A stretch of 5,068 bases of DNA from Cytophagales bacterium (GTDB lineage: Bacteria; Bacteroidota; Bacteroidia; Cytophagales; Cyclobacteriaceae), in assembly GCA_003500135.1 (NCBI GenBank), contig DNTA01000195.1:1-5068 (forward strand). The letters run 5' to 3'. The notes beneath the pieces are model-generated. The model was not told the origin of the DNA. It made no database searches and saw only the letters and a program-made list of their open reading frames with translations. The translations under genes and the position numbers were made by a program. Shown here one piece after another: positions 1 to 4,908 of this stretch; position 1 is the first letter of the stretch; the number at the start of each line of letters is the position of its first letter.

Positions 1-129
1 AACGGTTAGTATAAGCATAGTAAGGGGTTGGAAAACTATTAGTTTCATTTTGTAAACTACTTAACAAGTACAAAACCACCTTTGATTTAGGCTTTTAACC
101 CTTATTATGCTTATACAATGTTACCTGTA
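1..129 (-). repeat. attC-like site A (partial at window edge)
   Basis: Long imperfect inverted repeat. Read on the minus strand it starts with AAC (122-120), then a 3-nt spacer ATT, a stem strand (116-99), an inner region, the second stem strand (26-9), the spacer TAACC (8-4) and GTT (3-1). The stem pairs 17 of 18 bases, with one G.T wobble. AAC to GTT spans 122 nt. A small inner hairpin, TAGTTT/AAACTA (40-45 with 54-59), lies in the central region. The outer box 129-120 reads TACAGGTAAC on the minus strand and is the exact complement of the far end of the preceding gene segment (1894-1885). Its layout matches an integron attC folded strand with an asymmetric unpaired spacer. The bases beyond GTT are outside the window. 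A plain terminator or a small non-autonomous element is the alternative. Confidence 0.62.
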
Positions 130-130
130 G

Positions 131-610
131 TTACTTTTCTAGTGTAAAGAACCTCTCGTCTCCATTATTAACGTTCCAAACTAATTTTTCATCAACCCAA
201 CATTTAACTGCAAGTAGATACCCTTCTCCTTTATTAAATTTAACTTTAAATATATCTCTGTTTTGCTCATCCCACTGAACAATAGTGTAAGTAATTTCAT
301 CGTTTTCTTCAATGTTAAACCCTAAATTTAAGTGATATTTACTATACTTGTCATTTGGCGGTTCAAGTGAAATTCCTTTCGGAGCATCTGAATTTGCATT
401 ATAAGCATCAACCTCTTTTCCATTTATTAAGTAATAAATTTTTATTTTACCAAAATCAATCGAATTAGAGTGATTGGGATTTAGCAAATCCTCTCCTAAT
501 TCATTTACAACATAAAAACCTGTGCCGGCTTCTATATTAACTTGTTGGTTTGGTTCATCTGAACTACAAGAACTCATAATTAACAATAAAATTAAAACTA
601 AATTTTTCAT
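131..610 (-). CDS. small lipoprotein, possible partner or inhibitor of the C10 protease
   Basis: A 159-residue protein of no recognised named family. It opens with a short lysine plus a run of leucines and isoleucines and a lipobox MSSC with the lipid cysteine at residue 15, so it should be exported and lipid-anchored. The residues after the cysteine (SSDE) are acidic, resembling the lipoprotein export signal that sends Bacteroidota lipoproteins to the cell surface. The rest is rich in Asn, Asp, Glu and beta-prone segments, has one cysteine (about residue 137), no membrane helix and no catalytic motif I can see, and looks like a small beta-sandwich. It starts 11 bp after the protease stop, so the two are very probably one transcript. 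C10 proteases in streptococci and Bacteroides are often followed by a gene for a small inhibitor (Spi and staphostatin-like proteins); position and size suggest the same here, but no sequence motif proves it. Confidence 0.85.
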   Translation of the reverse strand: MKNLVLILLLIMSSCSSDEPNQQVNIEAGTGFYVVNELGEDLLNPNHSNSIDFGKIKIYYLINGKEVDAYNANSDAPKGISLEPPNDKYSKYHLNLGFNIEENDEITYTIVQWDEQNRDIFKVKFNKGEGYLLAVKCWVDEKLVWNVNNGDERFFTLEK

Positions 611-621
611 GATTTATCTTT

Positions 622-1857
622 TTAAGGTTTAATATTGTATACCATTCCTTTTTTATAATTAAAGGTATAATTACCAGGGTTCCAATTATTATATGCAAAC
701 CATCCATTCAATCTTGAATATTGAGTCCAACCCCAATTCATATGAAGATATAGATAGCCCCATCCCATTGAGCAATCTTCACTATAGATTGTAGAACTTC
801 TATAACCGTCACATACCCAAGCATGACCATCCTTATAGGTCGCGAAAATCCACCAACCAGATTTTCTTCCTCCTCGTAATATTACTGGACGATTCCAACG
901 CAATTGTTGCTTAACAATATCTCTATTAAATCCAGAATACGAAGCAGATGAATAGCCAAAGTCATTTCTAAAAGAGGAAGCGACTTCATCTTTGGTATTA
1001 GCACTTGAACCACTACATCCGTATTTCATATTTACTGCGGCTCCAATATCTCTCATTAATCGAGAAGTTTCATTTGTGCCATAACCATTAGGCATATTAT
1101 CCCAATTATAATTATTAGGAAATTCATGAAACTTCATAATTTGAGCCATTGCAGTAGCAACACAACCAGTAGGAGCTCTCCCATTTGAATAATTGCTACA
1201 ACCCGTATGAGGGACTAAATTATTATACCCAGTTCCTTGACCCCAAGTAGTTTGTAATAAAGGTCCAATAGTGGTATATTGGTTTTCACAACCACCCCCA
1301 TTTCCACCACAATCATCATCGGGATCAATCCTTCTAATTGTCTTTTGTATTTCACAAGGATTCCATGCCTTTGCTACACTTTGGGTTTGTTCTTCGTCAA
1401 GAACTCTAATTTCACTTATCATATCAGAAGATTCTGCTAACCATCCAACCAATCCACTAGGTAATTCTTCCGATTCCATTGGAAATTTTTCAGTCAATGA
1501 GTAAGCACGAATTGGATTAATTCGATTATCAGCGGAAATCATAATGAAGCCATCATCCTTATAGTTTACAATATAATAGGATGGATTTCCTTCACTATCA
1601 GGTACCGATAGTATTTTTTCGATTTCTTTGAATTTGCTTGTATTCCCTTTTGCCCTCAAATTTACATCCTTGGGGTTAGAAGATAAAGGATACTCAATAA
1701 CTGTAGCTATGCCTGATGCCTCATCTAAACTAACAAAGTTTTCAGTTTGTTGAATTTCTGTTGTCGGGGTAACTTGTTCATCTTCTGAACATGAATAGAT
1801 TAATACTCCAATTAGAAGTATTAGAAAGAACCGTTTTGTCTGTTTTAAATTTCTCAT
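622..1857 (-). CDS. C10 family (streptopain-like) cysteine protease, lipoprotein zymogen
   Basis: A secreted papain-fold cysteine protease made as a proenzyme. I chose the ATG at 1857 (411 residues) because it is followed at once by a lipoprotein signal peptide, MRNLKQTKRFF then a hydrophobic run and the lipid cysteine C23. The in-frame ATG at 1947 lies inside repeat B and would bury that signal. Residues about 40-150 look like the Spi-type propeptide, with the ISADNR motif at about 107-112. A Gly/Asp/Cys-rich linker (about 177-190, with DPDDD) precedes the mature enzyme. Catalytic residues by motif are Cys232 in TGCVATAMAQ and His345 in DGHAWVCDGY, with Gln207 in WGQGTGYN as the oxyanion residue and the NWGW motif (Asn374, Trp375) matching streptopain Asn356/Trp357. 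Length is close to streptopain's 398. Unlike streptopain it has seven further ectodomain cysteines, suggesting disulfides, and it lacks a type IX secretion C-terminal domain, being lipid-anchored instead. It is followed by a lipoprotein gene 11 bp away. Confidence 0.95.
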   Translation of the reverse strand: MRNLKQTKRFFLILLIGVLIYSCSEDEQVTPTTEIQQTENFVSLDEASGIATVIEYPLSSNPKDVNLRAKGNTSKFKEIEKILSVPDSEGNPSYYIVNYKDDGFIMISADNRINPIRAYSLTEKFPMESEELPSGLVGWLAESSDMISEIRVLDEEQTQSVAKAWNPCEIQKTIRRIDPDDDCGGNGGGCENQYTTIGPLLQTTWGQGTGYNNLVPHTGCSNYSNGRAPTGCVATAMAQIMKFHEFPNNYNWDNMPNGYGTNETSRLMRDIGAAVNMKYGCSGSSANTKDEVASSFRNDFGYSSASYSGFNRDIVKQQLRWNRPVILRGGRKSGWWIFATYKDGHAWVCDGYRSSTIYSEDCSMGWGYLYLHMNWGWTQYSRLNGWFAYNNWNPGNYTFNYKKGMVYNIKP

Positions 1858-1884
1858 AATTTTTGAATTTAAGTTGTTAATAAT

Positions 1885-2023
1885 TACAGGTAACGGTCTG
1901 TGCAGCCGTAGTGTCGATTTGGAACCACTACACTCTCCTATTTGCAATCAAGATAATCGAAGCTACTAAAAGTTTAAAATCACCGTTTAAACGGCATTAC
2001 GGCTGCATAATGTTGCCGCCAGT
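1885..2023 (-). repeat. attC-like site B
   Basis: Imperfect inverted repeat between the toxin and protease genes. On the minus strand it runs AAC (2014-2012), spacer ATTA (2011-2008), stem strand (2007-1995), inner region, stem strand (1913-1901), spacer CAGACC (1900-1895) and GTT (1894-1892). The stem TGCAGCCGTARTG pairs 12 of 13 bases, and the pairing resumes further in with one extra unpaired A, like the extrahelical bases of attC sites. AAC to GTT is 123 nt. The inner region contains a perfect 12-base palindrome, CCGTTTAAACGG (1983-1994). The PIN-toxin stop lies only 5 bases before the outer box. It is the same design as sites A and C with a different stem sequence, which argues against copies of one ordinary repeat. 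No integrase is in view. Confidence 0.65.
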
Positions 2024-2028
2024 TATAA

Positions 2029-2400
2029 TTAAGGCGCATATATAACAACGTCAATCTCTTCCAATCTCTCAAATTGTTTATCCGCTGTCAATAAAGGTAA
2101 ATTCATAAAATATGCTGTAGCTGCTACAATTGAATCTGGCATCATTAATTTGGATTTGCGCCTAATTCCGATTGTTAGATCTTTGATTTTTCGATTAATA
2201 TCAATTATTGTGCATTCTTTAAGAAATTGATTAATCAAATCTTCAGTTTCATCCTCTATTCTAGGAAATGATAGAAGTTCAAGCTCTGTAATAAAGGAGA
2301 TCGCAAGATCCTTATCACTAATCATATCAATCACGTCTTGTTCTCCTTGTAGAAAATAAATGAGGATATTAGTATCTACAAACACCTTATTGCCATTCAT
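2029..2400 (-). CDS. PIN-domain toxin ribonuclease, VapC-like
   Basis: A 123-residue, full-length PIN-domain protein, expected to be the toxin of a type II pair and to cut RNA using Mg2+ or Mn2+ held by acidic residues. The signature residues are visible: Asp9 in VFVDTNILIYFL, Glu41 in ISFITELELL, Asp89 in MMPDSIVAATA and Asp107 in LLTADKQF. All four positions are filled, so the enzyme should be active. The order and spacing match VapC/FitB-type proteins. The ATG at 2400 was chosen because it gives the strand-opening NKVFVDTN directly after the start and lies within the end of the antitoxin gene, with GAGGGATGA just before it as a possible ribosome site. The reading frames overlap by 14 nt, so translation is likely coupled. 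The cellular target (tRNA, rRNA or mRNA) cannot be told from sequence. Confidence 0.95.
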   Translation of the reverse strand: MNGNKVFVDTNILIYFLQGEQDVIDMISDKDLAISFITELELLSFPRIEDETEDLINQFLKECTIIDINRKIKDLTIGIRRKSKLMMPDSIVAATAYFMNLPLLTADKQFERLEEIDVVIYAP

Positions 2401-2554
2401 CCCTCATCTGTTTTTGATACTCAACTGGATCAATCACTGTTTTTAATTTCCCAGCATATTTTAGAATATTTGAAGAAGTCTTTTTTGATATGATCTTATC
2501 AAGTCTCCTTTTTATCTCATCCCTCGGTGTTCCTTTTTTTATAATAGTTATCAT
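2387..2554 (-). CDS. antitoxin partner of the PIN toxin
   Basis: A 55-residue ORF starting MITIIKKGTP and ending RDEWQ, directly upstream of the toxin and overlapping it by 14 nt. It resembles the small VapB-like antitoxins found next to PIN toxins in Bacteroidota, which share the opening IIKKGTP and a C-terminal DP..YQKQMRDEW stretch that would wrap around the toxin. The middle is strongly basic (KRRLDKIISKK), compatible with DNA binding for autoregulation of the operon. No classical AbrB or ribbon-helix-helix signature is obvious to me, so the DNA-binding fold is unassigned. The start is fixed by an upstream in-frame stop (TAG) a few codons before the ATG. By analogy with the family it should neutralise the PIN ribonuclease by direct contact and repress its own promoter. 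Confidence 0.88.
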   Translation of the reverse strand: MITIIKKGTPRDEIKRRLDKIISKKTSSNILKYAGKLKTVIDPVEYQKQMRDEWQ

Positions 2555-2576
2555 TATCTTCTATTTATTCAACCAT

Positions 2577-2608
2577 TAAAGATATCAATAAATACGATTA
2601 ATCTACAA
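2577..2608 (-). promoter_or_regulatory. possible Bacteroidota-type promoter for the antitoxin/toxin pair
   Basis: On the minus strand TTG (2608-2606) is followed 21 nt later by TATCTTTA (2584-2577), seven of eight bases of the TAnnTTTG -7 element known in Bacteroidota. Transcription would start about 15-20 bases before the antitoxin ATG at 2554. It lies inside the cassette, between the start of the segment and the first gene, so the pair could be expressed without an array promoter. In AT-rich DNA such matches arise by chance, so confidence is low. Confidence 0.28.
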
Positions 2609-2620
2609 CAGCGTTATCTA

Positions 2621-2758
2621 ATTGGCTACAACGGTTGGCTGTATGAACAGTTGGGGAATGACTATCTGGCCCCTATCTGTTGGCTACAATTGTTACTAAA
2701 TCGGCTTCTTGCCTAACATATTAATCCCCAATTGTTTATACAGCGTGTTATGAGCAAC
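2621..2758 (-). repeat. attC-like site C
   Basis: Imperfect inverted repeat between the serine hydrolase region and the antitoxin gene. On the minus strand it runs AAC (2749-2747), spacer ACG (2746-2744), stem strand (2743-2725), inner region, stem strand (2657-2639), spacer CCAACC (2638-2633) and GTT (2632-2630). The 19-base stem pairs at 17 positions. AAC to GTT is 120 nt. The inner region contains a second copy of TTGGCTACAA (2680-2689; first copy 2622-2631) and two copies of CTATCTG (2662-2668, 2673-2679). The outer box after the hydrolase reads GCTCATAAC; its expected partner, a segment start beginning TTATGAGC, is not found in the window. Apart from this site, the weak ORF and the candidate promoter, 2555-2888 shows nothing else. 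Confidence 0.62.
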
Positions 2759-2775
2759 AACTACTTCTTCACTTT

Positions 2776-2892
2776 TTACATGATATCTCGGGCAATGTTT
2801 TGATGCAGAACGCTGGAAACAGGTAACAAATTAATGATTTTTTTGACGATAATTTTCATTCCACTCTTTAGATTCTGATGGTCGGAAATCAT
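2776..2892 (-). CDS. doubtful 38-residue ORF overlapping the hydrolase stop
   Basis: The ATG overlaps the stop of the serine hydrolase as ATGA, the arrangement of translationally coupled genes, and the ORF runs 38 codons to a TAA at 2778-2776, about 20 bases before the outer box of site C. The product begins MISDHQNLKS, is basic in the middle (KIIVKK) and ends in a mixed hydrophobic stretch. I recognise no family. The stop-to-site spacing is like that of the other cassette genes, which is mild support. Against it are its shortness, and a competing frame over part of the same bases (ending NENYRQKNH before a stop) that could equally be the decayed tail of another gene. I would not rely on it. 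Confidence 0.27.
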   Translation of the reverse strand: MISDHQNLKSGMKIIVKKIINLLPVSSVLHQNIARDIM

Positions 2893-4835
2893 ACTATTTG
2901 AATAATGTCATAACAAACAAAAACCAAATTTAGAACCCACAAAGATATCAGAATAGCCACTCGATGTAGGGCACGTGGACTTCTTAATTTAATGCTTTGT
3001 TTTCTTAGGTCGCGGATCACCAGAAATGTCATTAGTATTGTGAATAGAAGAACCGACCAGCCAAGAATGTTTTGTATCATGAAAACATTATTATCAAGCC
3101 TGAAGTGGATGCGAAATACTCCAAACATCAACAGTTGGAAGAAAGAAGTCGTTATTGCAAGAAGCGAGACGGGCGCTGATAGAATCTCAAACCCTTTGTT
3201 GGTATTCTTAAAATTATTGAATAGTAGTACAAATGAAGACAAAAGAACCAGTGATAGTACTGAAAGGATCATAATCAGTGCTTTTGGAGTCCCAAGCGGT
3301 CCAACTCTGTCGTAGTTGTTGTAGACTGCCCGGTTCATGTATTCACCGTTTTTGGAAAAAGAAATAATTTCGTCCGAATCTTCCAGGAGAAAAGATCTGT
3401 CGGATATCCATTTTAGTTTGCGAGGATTTCCTCCGAACAGGTTGAGCGATCCAAACCCATCCGCATATAAACTGCTGTCCCGGACAAATACATGAAGGCT
3501 TTCATAAATCAGTGCATCCCGGAACGCTTCTTCACCCGTCCAGGCTCTTCTTGTACTGTAGTAGTTGCCTTCAAATTGCTTTAAAAAATCAACCTCTGTC
3601 TCACCCAGCTTCAATTCTTTACGTCCTCTAAATGTATTAATGAAGCTATCGGTAACCGTGTGTGGTGTCAATCCAGGACTTCCGGCGAATGTTCGGCTTG
3701 GAGCTCCTACCAGAGCAACAAAAATGCCGACATTCGCTTTAGGAAACAGCAACATCTTCGATTTAAACGTTTCAGTTCCACCGGAATGCCCGATAATGGT
3801 TGCTTCAGAACCGTGAGCCAGTGTGTCGTTCCGGCTTCTTTCATAGATCCAGAACCCGTAACCAACCCCCGTATATGGATTTGCGCTCTCCTGTACTGAA
3901 AGGACTTCGTTCCAGTTTTTTTTGTCAAGCATTGAGGTGTTATTGCCGAGTACAGCATTCATAAAGGTTGCCATGTCGTCGGCGGTATAAAACAATCCGC
4001 CTGATCCTAAAAAGGCAGGAACTTTATAGTAAAACTCCTGCGGCTTTATCTCTCCTTCGTTTGTAAGGACATGTTCGACAGCGACACTTTCAGTCGGAAG
4101 GTCAGCAGGAGTTTCTATGTACGTACTATTCATGCCGAGAGGTTCGAGAATATTTCGACGAAGATACTCTCTGTAGGAAAGCCCGGTAACATCCTCAAGC
4201 AGAACACCCAGCATTCCCAATGCATAGTTAGAGTATTGTATCCTTTCCCCGGAAGGCACTATTTGTTTGTGCCGAATCTTTCGCAAATACGCTTCAGAGG
4301 CAAGTTCATTCTGGACCTTTTTCTTCAGCGTATTTCGAAATCTTTCATCATATCCGGCTGTATGAGTGAGTAGATCTCTTACCGTAACTTCTCCAAGATG
4401 TTGGTCAAGTTGAGTCCTATCCAAATAAGAATTTACATTTTCGTCCAATCGTATCTTTCCTTTTTCTACCAACTGCATGATAGCAATTGCTGTAAATACT
4501 TTACTGGTAGATCCACTTCTAAACGGTGTTGTTTTCGGATCCGCCTTAACACCTTCGAAGTAATTGGCAAAACCATAGCCTTCAAGAAAAACCGTCTCGC
4601 CATCTTTAACGATTGAGATCACGCCTCCCACAAATCCTTTATCTTTATAATAACGGTTGAACAACTTATCAGACCATGTTTCAATCTCAGCGGAGGTCAC
4701 ATTGTCTTCCCAATTATCCTTTATGCCTTGAGCAGCCAATGTATGTACCATAAACACTGAAAAGAATGTTACAGACCAGATTAAGGCTATAATTGACCTT
4801 GTAATTTGAAGTATTTGATTTGTTAGGTTCTTCAT
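2889..4835 (-). CDS. beta-lactamase-family serine hydrolase with four C-terminal membrane helices
   Basis: A 648-residue membrane-anchored hydrolase of the class C beta-lactamase / penicillin-binding-protein-like fold. An N-terminal signal segment (about 12-35, ending TLAA) exports it. The catalytic domain spans about 50-400: the nucleophile motif is S109-T-S-K112, the second motif is Y201-S-N203, and the third is H350-S-G352, the usual HxG stand-in for KTG in this group. All three are intact, so an active enzyme is likely. A small beta-rich domain (about 415-510, with FEGNYYSTRRAW) follows, and then four hydrophobic helices near 518-540, 553-575, 587-607 and 624-645. The substrate cannot be read from sequence; family members include peptidases, esterases and D-amino-acid hydrolases, so it should not be called a resistance gene. 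It starts 53 bp after an IS110 transposase stop. Sampled lines are clearly richer in GC (47-55%) than the cassette genes (27-30%). Confidence 0.95.
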   Translation of the reverse strand: MKNLTNQILQITRSIIALIWSVTFFSVFMVHTLAAQGIKDNWEDNVTSAEIETWSDKLFNRYYKDKGFVGGVISIVKDGETVFLEGYGFANYFEGVKADPKTTPFRSGSTSKVFTAIAIMQLVEKGKIRLDENVNSYLDRTQLDQHLGEVTVRDLLTHTAGYDERFRNTLKKKVQNELASEAYLRKIRHKQIVPSGERIQYSNYALGMLGVLLEDVTGLSYREYLRRNILEPLGMNSTYIETPADLPTESVAVEHVLTNEGEIKPQEFYYKVPAFLGSGGLFYTADDMATFMNAVLGNNTSMLDKKNWNEVLSVQESANPYTGVGYGFWIYERSRNDTLAHGSEATIIGHSGGTETFKSKMLLFPKANVGIFVALVGAPSRTFAGSPGLTPHTVTDSFINTFRGRKELKLGETEVDFLKQFEGNYYSTRRAWTGEEAFRDALIYESLHVFVRDSSLYADGFGSLNLFGGNPRKLKWISDRSFLLEDSDEIISFSKNGEYMNRAVYNNYDRVGPLGTPKALIMILSVLSLVLLSSFVLLFNNFKNTNKGFEILSAPVSLLAITTSFFQLLMFGVFRIHFRLDNNVFMIQNILGWSVLLFTILMTFLVIRDLRKQSIKLRSPRALHRVAILISLWVLNLVFVCYDIIQIV

Positions 4836-4877
4836 AAGATCGTGTATTCTTATTGCATTCTGACTAACGTCTTATAT

Positions 4878-4908
4878 CAAATTGACTATTAAGATGTTAT
4901 AATTCCAA
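4878..4908 (-). promoter_or_regulatory. possible promoter for the serine hydrolase at the end of the IS110 gene
   Basis: On the minus strand TTG (4908-4906) is followed 20 nt later by TCAATTTG (4885-4878), seven of eight bases of the Bacteroidota -7 element TAnnTTTG. The start of transcription would fall near 4870, giving a leader of about 35 nt before the hydrolase ATG at 4835. The -33 part lies within the last codons of the transposase, so the insertion sequence would supply or complete the promoter. The match is weak and the DNA is AT-rich. Confidence 0.22.

Larger units (their letters stand above)
3..1893 (-). mobile_element. candidate integron-type gene cassette 1 (C10 protease + lipoprotein)
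   Basis: This segment would be one cassette if recombination falls between G and TT of the two CCGTT ends (G at 1894 and G at 3). It begins TTACCTGTA, carries the protease and lipoprotein genes in the same direction, and ends in site A. The start and the R''-like box at 129-120 are complementary over 10 consecutive bases, and over 11 of 12 when extended. That is the mark of a segment whose two ends were joined in a circle. The first ATG is 36 bases from the G/TT point, and the last stop is within a few bases of the R'' box, as in compact integron cassettes. Two genes in one cassette is less usual. No integrase gene is visible, so the assignment rests on structure alone. Confidence 0.5.
1894..2631 (-). 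mobile_element. candidate integron-type gene cassette 2 (toxin-antitoxin)
   Basis: The 738-bp segment between the G/TT points of sites C and B. It begins TTGTAGCC, carries the antitoxin and PIN-toxin genes in cassette orientation and ends with site B. The complement of its start matches its own R''-like box (2023-2012) at 9 of 12 bases. The unrelated pairings I tried (the two outer boxes within site B, and within site C) give 7 of 12, so end-complementarity here is only weak support. Toxin-antitoxin cassettes are well known in large chromosomal integrons, where they resist loss of the array. That fit, the one-direction layout and the compact spacing are the main arguments. Confidence 0.45.

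Noticed and set aside
1..129. Repeat A as a simple intrinsic terminator of the lipoprotein gene
   Set aside because: The stem arms are separated by about 70 bases, there is no tight GC hairpin followed by a T run, and the same overall shape recurs at B and C with conserved end triplets. It may still slow transcription.
1271..1504. 77-codon plus-strand frame within the C10 protease gene
   Set aside because: It lies opposite the conserved protease, with a proline/serine-rich product and no family resemblance.
1858..1947. In-frame upstream extension of the C10 protease to an ATG at 1947 (30 extra residues)
   Set aside because: It runs through the stem of repeat B and would place a polar stretch before an otherwise perfect lipoprotein signal peptide. 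The ATG at 1857 is the sensible start.
1..2758. CRISPR array or tandem repeats
   Set aside because: The repeats are long single inverted structures spaced by whole genes, with differing sequences and no regular short spacers.
2992..4616. Several open frames on the plus strand and one in another minus frame within the hydrolase gene
   Set aside because: They overlap a full-length gene with intact catalytic motifs, have low-complexity or arginine/serine-rich products and no recognisable domains. They are shadow frames.
2889..4835. Calling the serine hydrolase an antibiotic-resistance beta-lactamase
   Set aside because: The SxxK, YxN and HxG motifs define the wide serine hydrolase family. The C-terminal domain and membrane helices are not those of known resistance enzymes, and nothing in the window shows the substrate.
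4836..4888. Remains of a fourth attC-like site (ACGTTAG on the minus strand) just upstream of the hydrolase
   Set aside because: Only a CGTT is present, the conserved ACC before GTT is not intact, and the following bases TTAGTCAG do not complement the GCTCATAAC box of site C. It is too little to call a site.
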